Assembly: GCA_011037195.1 (NCBI GenBank)
Contig: JAAEAF010000099.1
Span: 310,001 to 374,000 of the forward strand
DNA from: Triatoma infestans
Taxonomy: Eukaryota > Arthropoda > Insecta > Hemiptera > Reduviidae
Length of the DNA stretch: 64,000 nucleotides
Reading direction: 5' to 3'
In this document: positions 1 through 13,500 of the stretch, piece by piece
Position numbering within the stretch: position 1 is the first letter of the stretch
Layout of the letters: every line of letters starts with the position of its first letter
Notes under the pieces: model-generated
What the model was told of the DNA's origin: nothing
Seen by the model: the letters and a program-made list of their open reading frames with translations, nothing else
Database searches by the model: none
Translations under genes and position numbers: made by a program

Positions 1-990
1 CACTCACACAACTTTCTCTTACTCCAGTTCTCAAAATGATAATTGACAAATTTTATAGTTTGTATACCAAATTTAATGAAATTCGTCGAAACTGAAAATC
101 TGTTCAGTAAAAGTGCACTTCCGGTTTACTAATTTTCTTGAAACTCGGAATTTCAGTCTTTATTTATTTCTAACTAATTATGTTTGGATGATAGAATTGT
201 ATAATGAACTAGGATAGCACTTTGATGAAAATCTAACCCCCCCTCCCCTAAAAGTGCTCTTAAAAGAAATTTCCTAGAGAAATGTTTTAGATAAAAGTTA
301 TAGATCTTTGCATGTTTAGTTTATATACCAAGTTTCAAAAAAATCGTCAGAGCCATTTTTGAGAAAATTGCGAAAAAGTGAATAAATCATTTAGTAAAGT
401 GGTAAAGTAAACGCATTTCCGGTTATCCGATTTTTTTTTCAAACTCGGAATTTCAAAAACATATTTAATTCTAATTAACATTATTTAGATGGCAGAATTG
501 TCTAAAAAAAAAAAAAACTTGAAATAGCACTTTACGTGAAACCTAACCCCACCCCTCCCCAAAAGTGCCCTTCAATGCATTTTCCCGGAGAAATGTTTCT
601 AATAAAAGTTGTAGCTCTTGTAGGTGTGGTTGATGTTTGGAGTTTAAAGAAAATCGTCGGAGCCATTTTTGAGAAAATCGCAAAAAAGTAAAAAATCCAA
701 CTAGTAAAGTGGTACTTCCGGGTGAGGAATTTTTACAGATAACGTACAGTCAGATCCCATGGTGACCTCTAAACGGAATATCAAATTTCAACTTTCTACG
801 ATTTTTCGTTTTTGAGCTATGCTGTTCACATACATACATACACACGGACACACGCACACAGACCATTTGCTAAAAACCACTTTTTGAGAACTCAGGAGAC
901 CTCAAAACGGATATTTCCGGTGAAAACTCGATATCGAAAATTTGACACGATTACAATACTTCCTCTTACTAGGAGTAAGAGAAAGTAAAA
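1..990 (+). mobile_element. Repeat family A, copy 1 (TTTCTCTTACTCC ends)
   Basis: Starts near CAACTTTCTCTTACTCC at the left edge and ends with AGGAGTAAGAGAAAG at about 975-990, giving terminal inverted repeats of about 14 bp. No open frame of note. Inside, a unit of about 330 bp (a GAATTTC, then AGCACTTT, then AACCCC, then AAAAGTGC, then GAGAAATGTT, then GAGCCATTTTTGAGAAAAT series) occurs twice in tandem. It is probably a non-autonomous DNA transposon or satellite-like element; class uncertain. Confidence 0.6.
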
Positions 991-1577
991 ATGAAAACAA
1001 AGCATGTTCGTTAAGTCTTTAGAATTTGAGAAGCGCAGAAATTTCATTGTAAATTTTTTTTTTTAAGGGTCACAATATGTAACAAAAAATGGAACAATCC
1101 TTATTTAAATACAAATGTTATTGAGTAATGAATGTAGATTTTTAATGGTCATTTTCTCACTATTTGTCATCAATGTTGGGTTTTTAAGTAGCGTGAATGG
1201 TATTAGGAGACATTGAATACTTTTCGACGTATAATTTTTCTTTAAATAAAGGTAGTCACTGTAAAGTTCAGTTCTAGGTCAATTTTGTGACAATATGCGA
1301 TGCTGAATAATTTCTGTCCTCAGTTTGTAGTATTACAATTCTATTTTTTGTTTGTTTAAAGACCTCTTAAAAGGAACGATAAACAGTTTTTTTTGTCTCT
1401 TTTATGAGTGAAATTACATCACAAAATTTTGAAATATGAGTCCACAATCTTGACTTTCATGATGGTCCTAAAAGCACAGTTCATTTTCATTATAACATCC
1501 ACTTTTCCTAGGTTGACATTAAAAAAAATGTTACCAATTAATGAAGAATGTATTTCTTCACTGAATAAATTATTTAC

Positions 1578-3346
1578 CTTCCATAAGACAATGATGAATG
1601 TCTTTCTCTCTTGAGGATTAGTTGCTGACCATTTGTAAACTTTGTCAAAATGTAAGTCGAAATCATTTGAATCCTAAAATAGAAATTCAGACTTTAATCG
1701 ACATTATGCAAAAGTAAGGACAAACTCCAAGTAGATCTTAGAAAAGATGCGATCTGAAAAGTCAATACACTCCTCTCAATTAATAACATCTATTTTTCTC
1801 AAGTTTTAATATATTCGGCTACTTTCTTTGAAATAAATGACATTTTTAGTTTTAACCGCGCCTGAGTGTTCTATTAGTAACTATACTTGCCGTTGAAGCC
1901 AATTTTCCATCTACAATTTTCAAAGTGTTTAGAGGCCAGCTCCTCTTTTTCTTGAATTGATTTTTCTCTGTTTTCTTCACCTGAAAAAAGAACTATTAGA
2001 CTAACTTTTTCTATGTGTACGTTTTAAATACGTTGCTACATGACTTCAGCATCGCTAAAGATATAATTAAGTACTTTGTAATTTCTAAAATTATAATTAA
2101 ACTATACATTCTATATATAACATAAATAATAATATACAATATATTATTTTCTCTTTTTCTAATTTTTAGAATCTCTTTGAATGCGGGATGAAGTTGATCG
2201 CGTCCGACAATGTTCTCACATGCCCCCTCGATATCCAACTAAACGACAACATCGACGTAGAATGGCTGAACAGCCATGGCGTAGAAGAAAAAAAAAGTAT
2301 TTCTTTGAATCGAAAAAGATGATTTAATACCTCGTCTATTATACATGTAGATTCACACTTCAAGCGCCACGTAACTGATACCACAATTGAAAACCAATTA
2401 TGATTGAAATAATATGTTCCTGCATGAGGGACTCTGACCACTGAACCAGAAGATTCGACTGGTTAATACTGTTTAAATTTAAAACTGGTACACTAATTAA
2501 TTTTACAGAGATAGGCACACTTCAACATGTTTCAACTACTTATTAATATCAAATTTGATGTCTCAAACAAACAGTGGGTTGAATTCGAAGTTTGTTGTGA
2601 ACTGTTCTTTAATGGACTAATCAGTTATAGTTTCTAGTTAAAAAATACTCATTGGACTAAGCAGTTATAGTTTCTATTTAAAAAAATACATCATTCTACT
2701 TCAAGGAAATCTTAATTTTTTAAAATTCAAAGTTTAGTAATGAAAAAAAAATGAAGCACACAATATAAATAAAATGCGGCACTATTGTTTTTTCTGTAAC
2801 AAAAAATCCATTCATTAATTTCTATTCATTGTATTCAAACAAGAAATGTATGCAAAGAAAATAGTATTATGAAGCGAGCCATATTACGATGTCAATAAGC
2901 TTGGAAAGAATTTATTGTTGAAGGTATTTATTCATTGGAATCAATTTTACAACTTTTTTCCTACAACCAATATAAATTTTACAATTCACAAGTGAACATT
3001 TATTTACTAAAACAGGATAAATTGCTGAACTGATAACATACTTCATATTTTTATCATCTAAGAGTAACATTAGCGTTAAGGATAAGTCAAACGGCATAAA
3101 TATAATAAATAGCATTACAATTTATTTTTTTTAAGGGCAATTGATTATTACAGTTTAAGCTTTCTTACGAAAAGGTGTTCCTACCTGATAAATGGTAACG
3201 TTATATGGTGATTCCTTAGTTATAGCGATGCACAAGAAGCTGGACTTTTTCTTTTTCAACGCTTTAGTTACATGCACAAAAGTAAGTAATCTTTCATCAC
3301 ATGGTTGGAACACTTCGTGCTGCAGCGAATGTCTAATTGCTGCCAT
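1578..3346 (-). CDS. EXOC1: EXOC1 (Sec3) exocyst subunit, N-terminal part, three coding exons
   Basis: Three minus-strand exons join in phase 0: 3346-3185 (start ATG at 3346-3344), 1980-1891 and 1673-1578, giving 116 residues. The first begins MAAIRHSLQHEVFQPCDERL and contains a KKKK patch followed by SSFLC; the second begins VKKTEKNQFKKKRSWPL and ends VDGKLAST; the third contains DFDLHFDKVYKW. All three follow, in order, the N terminus of animal EXOC1, the PH-like region that in Sec3 binds PI(4,5)P2 and Rho GTPases. EXOC1 helps tether secretory vesicles to the plasma membrane. Acceptors are TTTGCAG (before the ATG, suggesting an upstream non-coding exon), TTTTTTCAG and TATTTTAG. Donors are GTAGGA, an unusual GCAAGT, and GTAAAT. 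No fourth exon is visible down to position 1, so roughly 780 residues lie outside, judged from the usual length near 890. It is divergent to HERC2. Confidence 0.9.
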
Positions 3347-3352
3347 AGATAA

Positions 3353-4387
3353 CTGCAAATAAATTAATAAACAATCCCAATCTTAAGTTGTTTTACCTTT
3401 AAGTAAGAACTGTAATGATGCATACATTAATTACTGTACATAAAAGAAGAATTATATCTTACTTCTAGGAAGTAAATTTCTGCGATGATTTTACAAACAA
3501 TGAAAGCTATATCGTTTTAATAAAATATATTTCATATTATTTACAACTTTTACTTTAATTTATACATATATATATATTAAAAACATTTCTTCTGTACAGG
3601 TTATAATATGAGGTTGTTTAGTAGAAACCATAATAAAGCCTTCCACAAGATACTATTCTGATTTGATGATAGGCCGGGTTATCCCAGTTTGGTGATTGAC
3701 TTTTTGTTTTATCTTAAGTGTGTACCCATCCTGACTATTGACAACTATGACTTTAATTTAGTAAAGATTTAGATTTTTCGCTATAGAATTTATGCAATAA
3801 AATCAAATTAATAACGATCAAAAGAGGATATGATATGTCCCAATTTGCAAATCAATAACATCAAAGAAGATGCTTTAATATTTTTATTAGTTCAAATGAT
3901 TGTGATAAGGTAAGTTTTAATATATTTATAAAATTTCTTAAAAGATGTATGCAGAACATTTAAATTTGCTTGATTGATTGATTTAGTGTACTTCATTATA
4001 GAAAAAGTTTTGTAAATTTTGTATTTTCAATATTTTTCTACTCATTTTATATTTCTGTGAGATTTGACAATAACCCTTTGGTTCCATCTATATACAATTA
4101 CACTATATATACATCTATAAAAATTATAATGAAAAAAATTCATTTTTTTTTAAAGGAGAAGCTCTTTTGAAAGTAACATGATTGTAAAAATAAAAACCGT
4201 AGAATAATCAGAATTATTCCTTAAATTATCTTAGGAGATAATATTAAAATTATTGTTTTTGAAGTTGGATACTTTCTTGTTGGACTATAGTTTAGGTAGA
4301 TTATGAATTTTTACAACTATCAACATTTTCCAAAGAAGCTGCCGTTTTTGTCATAATTCCTGATTGTAGGTTCCATTGAATGTGATC
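3353..4387. promoter_or_regulatory. Intergenic space between divergent EXOC1 and HERC2 (candidate bidirectional promoter)
   Basis: About 1,035 bp separate the EXOC1 acceptor at 3353 from the first recognisable HERC2 Met codon. The stretch is AT-rich with no convincing coding frame. Because an acceptor-like TTTGCAG stands before the EXOC1 ATG and TGATTGTAG ends at 4369 just before the HERC2 ATG, either gene may have a 5' non-coding exon in here. I see no unambiguous TATA box or initiator, so promoter function is inferred from the divergent layout alone. Confidence 0.4.
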
Positions 4388-4580
4388 ATGAGTGCATATT
4401 TAGATGTCAATGTCATTACAAACACAAGATTTGATTCAAAATGGTTGAAAACCGATTTGCAAGAAGCTTTACGCCGACCCCAATTAGCTCACTCATGGAA
4501 TGAACTTGTGAAAGATGGAGAACTCTTTGGTGAATTCAGTGAATCCTTACTCAATTCTGCTGGGGCACTCGCACATAAAG
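4388..4580 (+). CDS. HERC2: HERC2 exon 1 (N terminus)
   Basis: The exon encodes [10 protein letters not shown] followed by [15 protein letters not shown] and [10 protein letters not shown], matching the conserved extreme N terminus of HERC2 (human: [10 protein letters not shown] and WNEMVKDGE). It ends in phase 1 at AAA G before the donor GTAACT. An in-frame TTG at 4376 extends the open frame, but ATG 4388 is the first Met. A possible acceptor (TTGTAG) ends at 4369, so the 5' untranslated region may be spliced. Confidence 0.9.
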
Positions 4581-7500
4581 GTAACTTTGTATAATACATT
4601 TGATTTCAAATTCTTTGTTTCTCATAAATAAACAATAATTAATAAATATGCCAATAATGTATAAAGGGTCAGATATAACAGTGAGGAATATTTGAGAAGT
4701 TAATACTTTTACATAATAGAAACATTTTTATGACATAAAACAAGCAAAAAATTCGTTGCTGGGACCAAAGAAAAAACTTTTTATCCTTAAAAGTTTATTC
4801 GACGTTTCAGACAGCTTTGGTGTCCTTCCTCAGGAACTTTTAAGGAGGAATAGAGGGTAATTATTTAGATTTAAAATATTCTTCCTTAATACTCTTTATT
4901 CTACCTATTGAGGAGGGATATGTATTTAGATTCGTATATATCTAAACGAATTTTTTGCTTGTTTAATTAACAACGGCCAAACATAACTTTTCTTTATATT
5001 TTTATGACGTTTAAATTTTAGTTAGCTTTAATAAATATAGGGAGCATAATCATCTACCTAAATACGTCAGCCTGCAGACCTGATTCAAGGAATGCATTTG
5101 TATGGTTGATGTTGTATTTTGTTTATCAGTTGCTGCAAAAATTTGTTACGAATTTCCAATATATATATATATTTTTTTTTACGGGTATTTACACCGTTTA
5201 GTGCATCCCGTTGCCCAAAAGAGTTTCCCTCCAGTATTCTCTATCTTGCTATTCTCCTTCACGTAGACCTCTAGACATCACAGCTTCCGTCACACCGTCC
5301 ATCCATAACTTCCTTGGCTTACCGCTGCATCTTCTCACCACCGGCCTGTACTGGAGCATTTTTTTTTGGCCATCTTTCTCCACTCATCCTCATGACATAC
5401 CATACCAAATTATCCGCCGGGTTTCACGTCGTGGATAATGTTGCAGGAACGCCGTGCGCGCCGCCGTATTTCCTCGTTAGGGATATGTTCCAATCTGGAG
5501 ACTCCACAGCTTCGCTTCCAGAAGTCCATCTCCATGACCAGAAGAGTTCTTTCCAGCTTTCTTCCAACCGTCCAGCATTCCGAACCATAGAGGGCTACAC
5601 TTTCTATGAAGGCATGATACATTTTTCTTTTAACTTCCAAGCTAACCTGCTTGGACCATAAGACAGAGTTCAGTGCCCTCACCATGTTCCTACCAGACTG
5701 GCTTTTCTTTAAAGTGTCCGCGTCACTTTAAGGTATCCCTTATTTCGCCGTAAACCATATATTCTGTCTTTTGTTTGCTGACCTCCAATCCCCATTTTAG
5801 GAATTCTTCATTTAGTTTCCTCATCATGTACGCCGCGTCATCGGCATCTTCCGCTACGATGACTTGGTCGCCAGCAAACTGCAGTGTATATAATGTGTCA
5901 TTTCCAATCCTGATCCCCATACCTCGGCACTTCCTTATCCACAGATCCAGCACATGTTCCACATAAATATTAAAAAGAGTGGGTGACAGCGAACATCCTT
6001 GCTTTAGCCCCTTTGTAATCGGAAAACTATCTGTTACAAAACCCTTCATTTGGATAAACAAAGACTTTTTATGACGCGCAAAAGGTATCGGCTTAGGCCT
6101 GCTTGCTGGAGTGCTTCCCACAACTTAATAAGAGGCACAGTGTCGTATGCTTTTTTGAGGTCGATGAATATTAAATGAACCACTCTGATGCATGCTATCT
6201 TCTTTTCCAAAAGTTGCATTAGGTCGAAGAAGTGGTCCGTGCAAGATCTTCCTGCTCGGAAACCCGCCAGCTCCTCAGGAAGATGATTAACTTTTTCAGC
6301 TTCTATTCTCCTTTTGAGAGTCCTACCGTACAGTCTACTGAAGCTTGAAGTGACCCTAATTCCTCTATAATTTTCGCATACACTTCTATTTCCTTTCCTT
6401 CATTCCACTCTTGAGGAACTTCACCCTTAGTTATGCAGATTGTCATAAAGCGTGCAATTCTTTCCAACGAATCCTGTTTGCCGGCCTTTATTATTTCAAC
6501 TGGGATATCCCCTGGGCCTGGAGCACTGTTATTTTTCATATTCCAATATTGATTTCCTATATTGATATTCCATAATTTCCAATATTGATTTTTAAAAATA
6601 TTTCTACTATTTTCAATTACACAAAATTGTTTAAAATATACAATCTCATTTTAATTCCATCATGCGTAAAAATATCCTCATGCGTAGCCTAGTGGCTGGC
6701 GGACACGCCTATTGTGCAGGAATTCAGGGTTCGAATCCCGCGAGAGCAAAGACGCTCGTGAGAAAATGTGGAAAGCGATTTATACCCTTTTATGGTCTTT
6801 TTATACCAATTTTATTCAGATGTATACATAAATTTACATCTGTGTTTCACTTCTAAGTCCCCACATCATTTTGCTTGCACAAAATTTGAAGCACCTTTTG
6901 TAACGGCTGACTGGTTGATGCAACGAATGTTGTAGGATAATTGTTACATTTGCAACATTATAAGATTTGTTGCAGCTAGCGAATGTTTCTGGTTGAATGT
7001 TGTTGCGATGTTGGAATCTTCTGTCTGTCACGTTAGCGATACAGAGAGAGAGAGAGAGAGAGAGAAAATGAAAGTTTTTTATAAGTAGACCTTGACATAT
7101 TTAGTATGTATATTATATATCTTAAAAGAAATTTAAAATTCTGAACTTGAACAAAATTAAGTAAACAGTCCAGTCTATTAAGTGAAATATAATGGAGAAC
7201 AAAACTTTTTTTAAGTTTTTGAATTATGCAAAGGAATATACATATTTGTTGTGGTGGTTGGTTCCGCAAAGCTGGAAAGCATCAGAGACATTTTCCGTGG
7301 TAGCATGCTTCATTTTGTGTCATCGACCGGTTTCGGGCATTCGCAGACCAAATTCAGTTTATACACTCTGAGAATAATTGTTGAATTTGCTCTGTGCAAG
7401 TCTGTGTTATCACACTGTCTGAAAAACGCATCCTGAAGATGGGCGAACCCCCGAAACCGGTCGATGACCACAAAATGAAGCAGGCTACCACGGAAAATGT

Positions 7501-10500
7501 CTCTGAATATACGTATATATACAGATTTTAATAATTTAAAATAATTTTCAAATCAGATTTCAGTCACAACGTATACATTACTCTCATACCCTAAAAAGCT
7601 TCTGAAGATGGACACCAATGGTACCCGAAACGAAGAGCAATAAAGATTTTTTTTTTCTTTAAAAAACTTCTCTGGCCATTGCCGTATAAACATCTCGATA
7701 TAATTTTAAAGCCTGACGATTTGAAAACCATTTTAATTTAAAATAAACTTCAAATTATATATATCTATACTTATTATTTTATTTATTTACTTATTTGTTT
7801 ATCGTATCATTAAGCGAATATTTAAAAAGTGTTAATTATCTAAAATTATAGAACAGTGAACTTTTTTTTTGTTAACATAAGTGGCATATACAAACTCTTG
7901 CCTAGAATGCAATTGAACGTAGGCCAGACCGGAAGAACACCTACACTCATACAAATACGAAAAACAAATGACTCCACTTATGCTAACCATCTTATTAAGA
8001 ACAACCACGAACTATAGAGTATCGAAAAAACAATGGTTTTTTATACCAAGGAACAAAAGAAAGACATTCTAGAAAAATTGAAATATCCCAATACAAGACT
8101 ATCTAACAAACATAATGAATGACAAATTAAATTATAACTGAGACACTCTCTTTAAGGTCATTCCCCCACACCTAACTAAATTACAAACAGACCACCTACC
8201 GTAAAAGATATATATAGACACATAAATATATATATATATATTTTTATATATATATATATGTATATAAATATATATATACGTAAAACATATATTCATTTAA
8301 GAAAATAGCGTGTGGAGGGTCACCACTGGGTGGTTTCTCCATTCTCCTTTATTGTGAGTCATCTCATTTACTTGTTGCTGGTCACGCAAGCGTATAAGCA
8401 GTTTAAATTTTCAATAAATGAAGAAAAAAAAGAGCATGAATATCAAATAAAGCCATGATGCCTGCACCTCTTATTAAATTAAAATTTACTTCCTGCTTGT
8501 GGAACTCAATTATCTTCCATCGTTTAAAATACAGATTATTTGTAACTGTACTTTGAAATTTCCTATCGCCCCCTATAAAAAAATACCTTAAAAATGCATT
8601 ATAGATTATTACGACATCTCTAACACATATTATTATCACTTAAACATAATTAATATCATTTAAAAATTATTATGATAAAAAAACAATTACAATTTGACTT
8701 ACTGGAATTCATTTTAATATCATATCAAATTTACCATTTGCTGCCTCCCTTCTTGCATATCAGTTTACATGTATATTTTCTTGTATTAACCTTACATGGG
8801 TTTCAGTATTTATTTATTATTTTTACAAGCTTTTAATTTTCTTTAAGCTTCTATGGCCTTTCTTCAAACTGTATCTGTTCTTATTAGTATAGCGTATTCT
8901 TGAAATATCTTATCACCCGATATAAAAATGCCTTGATAAAACAGTGAGCATACTTAATACCATTATTAAAATTTAATTAAAGTATTCTTCATACTTAAAC
9001 ATACTTCAAACAAAAACATATATCATTTTCTAATGTTTAATGATAATTTATAATAATTTCCATTCTGTAAATAAACACACACTAGTAACATAACCTTATA
9101 AACTCCCCAACATACAATTAACAAGTCAACAAATAGAGGGTGTAACGAAACAGTAAGAGATGAAGTAAACTCTCCGCACGAACTTTACACTGATGATAAA
9201 TAAAATCCGAAACCGTTAGAAATAATAGAAATGCTAGACGGATAATATACCAGATAATTTCCTAACATTCCACTACAATTGAGCCACCCCTCTAAACATA
9301 CTAAGCTCAAGAGTCGAAAAAAGTTACATTGCTATTCCCTAATTAAACTCCAGGATACTACATCATGCAGCCAAAGTATATTATGCTAACTATCACGAAA
9401 AGCAATCATTTTTATTACCAACATCAGTAGGGGGGAAATGCTGATTCTGGCGGACGTTTTTTTAAAAATGGCGGCCAACCCCACTTCTCTTTAATTATCG
9501 CTGTCTACGAGCCCTAAGCCACCCCCATTACCCCCACTCTTAACCTATCATCATCCTATGCCTTCATATAACCCCACCCCACATGACCCCTTAACCTATT
9601 ATCCAATTTACTGCCTCCATTTAACCCCCCGCACCTCCTACGACCATTACCCCCACTCCTTAATCTCTCATCCAATCCGAACGTCTATTTTCTCTCCACT
9701 CGCCTCCCAACACCCCAAACCATGTTCACCGACCAATCATCGATTTCGACAACCCCTAGCCACGCCAAATTACCCCCACCCCTGAACTAGCATCGAAACT
9801 GATGACTCCATTTTCTCTCCATCCCCACCCCTTAAGTTATCATCCAATTTAATGACTCTATTTTCTTCCATTCTCTATAATCCAGCATCCAATCCGATGA
9901 CTCTATTGTCTCCCACTTATCCCTGCTCCTTAACCTAATATTCAATCCGATGACTCTGTTTTGTTTTCCCCCCACTACTTGACATAACATCCAAACTGAT
10001 GACACCCTTTGCTCTCCACCCCCACTCCTTAACCTAGTATTCAAATAGATGACTCCATTTTCTTTCCACCCCCGATCCTTAATCTAATCATCCAAACCGA
10101 TGTTGTCATTTTCTTTCCACCTCCCTACCCATTGTCAGTCAGAAACTCATCCCCACTTTACACACAACAAGATGGCGGAACCTAACACTTTATCACCACT
10201 CACCTTTTTTGGGGGCGGAAGAAATATATTTTTTTTTTCTAATACGAAAAAACTTTAAATTATTAACTGAGATTTGATCCTACAATCCTTAGGTTGGATG
10301 TCCAACATCTTAACCAGTCGGCCATAGTAGTCCTCTCACTAGCTGTAGTTTTCAACGTACAGTTCTACTCTTAACCTCCCTACCCCTCGCCTATAACACC
10401 TTACTTTGGGCGAGAGGGGAATTATTTTTTATTTTATTCTAATAAGAAAAAAACTTGTTTTACTGGAATTAGATCCTACAATCCATATGTTGGAAGTCCA

Positions 10501-13500
10501 TCACCATAACCAGTCAGCCACAATGGTCCTCTCACCAAATATAATCTTCAACGTACACTCTGTTCTTAACTTCCCTACTCCGTACTTCCATATACTTTTC
10601 GAACTTTTTATTTCCCCTACCCTCCATACAAAAATGTAAAAATATAGTTATGGGGAAAGGCATCATAACCTAACTTATAAATAAAATAATGGAGAAAAAG
10701 ATTGACTTACGCTTTCCAGCTGCCTGCTGCTGCTATTTCACTACTTAACACGACCCGCACTTGCAAATAACTGAACTTGTTCTAGCAAAACCATCTACTA
10801 TAATAACATTTATCCCCACTCCTATGACGTCATTGCGAGTTTTAGGGATGCCCACTGCTTATCGTGTCATATCTCCCACTGCTTTATTGATTATAAAATC
10901 GATTTTATTATATATAACAAAACCACTGCCTTTTTGTCAAACTCAATATATTATTCCCACTCCTATGACGTCACACCCAATAGCATTGCCTGATAATATC
11001 ATTGGGATATATCAATTACAAATATCGATTTTATAATTATAATTTATTAATAAAAAAAAACACTGCCTGCTGCTTCTACCACAACACGTTAGTTATTGCA
11101 TAATGTTTTGTAACACTTAATCCTATTTAGAAAAAAATATATCTATTCTTAATCTTTTTTTTATTTTTTTTTATTAAACTTTGCACTCATTACTAATCTT
11201 GCATGTCTGGACAGGTCTTCTTAGCATGTTTTGAAATGTATTGAAAAAAAAACATATACATACTTTCCAAGGCTTGGATCCCTTTACTTTTATTATCTAG
11301 GGAAATGCCTAATGATTAGAATTTAAATCTACCTATTCAGATCCAGTTACGGAAGACACATCTTAAATTAAGCACATTTGACTGTAAAAATAATGTGACT
11401 GCTATACAGATTGCCAGGCATAAGTATTACACCATACATATTGGAACCTAAACGAGGATGAGATATACAGAAATATTTTTAGTTAAAAAGTTAAGATTCC
11501 ATGCGTTTCATTGTTTACAGTTAATAAAATAAATTTTTTACAACTAAAGGCAAAATACATGTTGAAGGTTGAAAAACACATGGAATTATGACTAAAAACC
11601 CAGATTAGAGAAGAAAAAAAATGACCGTTTAGAACATATTGTGGCCTGTTAGAAGGGATGTGAGTGAGTTGAGACAGTCAACGTGAGGGATGAATAGTTA
11701 CATATGATAATTCGCACAAAAGGGAGGACTTGCATTTTATAGGCTAGAATAGAATGACGCCGGCGGGGGGGGGGCTCTGACCCTGGCACTGCAGTCTGCC
11801 CACTGAGGTTATTGTGCCAATCTTTTAATGACTAGTAGAGGAATCCTTCCCTCTTCATGAGGTCTAAGACCTTCCCCACCAATCCTTCCTGAAGTACGAT
11901 TTCCTCCGGCCTCAACGTGCCGAAGATCTCGTACCGCAATCTGCCGATTGCGACGCAGTCAAACAACAGGTGAGAGGCCGTCTCCTCCTCCTCCTGATAC
12001 AGTCTACTCAAGGGCTCCGAATCAAATAATCCCACCCAGTACAGATGTTTCTTGAACCTGTAAACAGGCCTGTTTTAGACAAATCTGATACCTGCTTCTG
12101 GTTCTTCTTTTACACAGCTCTGGCATAACCCTTTTGCTGTGTTTTGCCCCAGTATTTAGCCTCCAGTGACGATTATGTTCTCTCCGAGTCCATTCTCTCA
12201 GAGTCACGGATTCCTTGAACATAAATCCATCAGCAGTAACGAGGTAATATCTCCCCTGACATAAATACAAGTCCTGGTGTTCCCCAGGCTACGATCATAA
12301 ACTATCTTAGCTGTTGTTTCTCCTAGCCCTGCAGCTCTCCCCCGGACTAGCCAGGGTTCCTGAATTAGGGCTGCGGCGATCTTTTCTCTATTGAGATATC
12401 TGGTCAGGGCCTCCGATGCCCCCCTACTGTGATAGAGGTATACTTGAAGTATCCTCCATCGATATATGGGGTCCGTCGCCTGACTGTCCAGCATCCTTGG
12501 GTTTAGTGACCACCCGGAACCTGAGGTCCATCCCGAGGAAAGCCTCGAGCCCGGATCTCCTCCGTCTCTCTAGGGTCTGGTCTGACACATCGAAGACCAG
12601 GGTTTGCCCCTGGGCCTCTACCCTTCTACTAATCAGCCTCCAGTCTGTCATCTCCAAGCCCTCATTTTGGATGCGGAGCTTGCGAGTACGACTGCGAGAG
12701 GTGCCTCCTTAAGGGTGCCAGATACCCAGACAAATATCTTGGCTGACCTTAGTATATCTCTGGCGAGCCTAACCTTCAATCTAACTTCTCCTCCCACATT
12801 TGTTCAGGTACCATCTGCTCCAGCTAGAGACGCGTGTTATCATTGTCACAAACAACAATAAGTACGCCCCTGGACAAGTAGCATCCCCTGAAGCGGGGCC
12901 TGCTCTCGCCAACAATTCTGGAGACGATCTCGGCTTGTATCCGCTCCGCCTGACATTCCATCAGGCGGTCGTTTGGATATGCCTCGAGAGCTATCGCCAT
13001 GCGGCGAGAACTGAGAGCATCCCTGAAGAAGCCGGAGGTGCCTCTTCAGGGCTTCTTGGCCTCTTCTTCTCCTTGTTTGCTTTGTTTGGATCGATACTTG
13101 GCGTGCTCGCCTCCGACCTGTTCACTTGGGAGTCCGGCATGAGGCGGGGGGTAGCCACTTGTCCTCACTTATGGGGAAATCGTGTGGTGGCCAAAAATGG
13201 AACAGCAGGTCGTGAGGAAGAACCTATTAGGGGTGCAAAGGCTGGCATGCCTGTTGATTTCGGGGGGATTTTGCAGTTCCTACGGCAGCATTGGAAGTAC
13301 TGCTGGGGCTACCTCCGCTGCATCTTTTGATACAAGCGGAGGTGAGGGCCAGTGCTTACAGACTAATGAACAATGGCCAGTGGAAACAGAAGAGCTCTTT
13401 GGTCAAGCATTTGGACATACAGAAGGTTGACCCTGGCCGTAAATTCAGTATGGCTTGGAAAGATTGCTGTCGAAAATTCCACTTTGATATCCCCTTGCAG

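Noticed and set aside
2166..2441. Open frames on both strands near 2160-2440 in EXOC1 intron 1
   Set aside because: The plus-strand reading (FECGMKLIASDNVLTCPLDI) looks protein-like, but neither strand has splice context or a family I recognise. It was not called.
6655..6790. Functional tRNA gene
   Set aside because: A and B boxes are present but no acceptor stem closes the cloverleaf.
9558..9785. Pro/His-rich open frame
   Set aside because: It is produced by the pyrimidine-rich tandem repeats of the palindrome arm.
10406..10639. Frame found identically in both palindrome arms (also 15895-15662)
   Set aside because: The identical translation is due to the inverted repeat, and the frame runs through a tRNA-like unit.
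12800..13330. 176-codon plus-strand frame in the palindrome spacer
   Set aside because: Mostly the antisense shadow of the minus-strand LINE remnant, running into the plus-strand piece.
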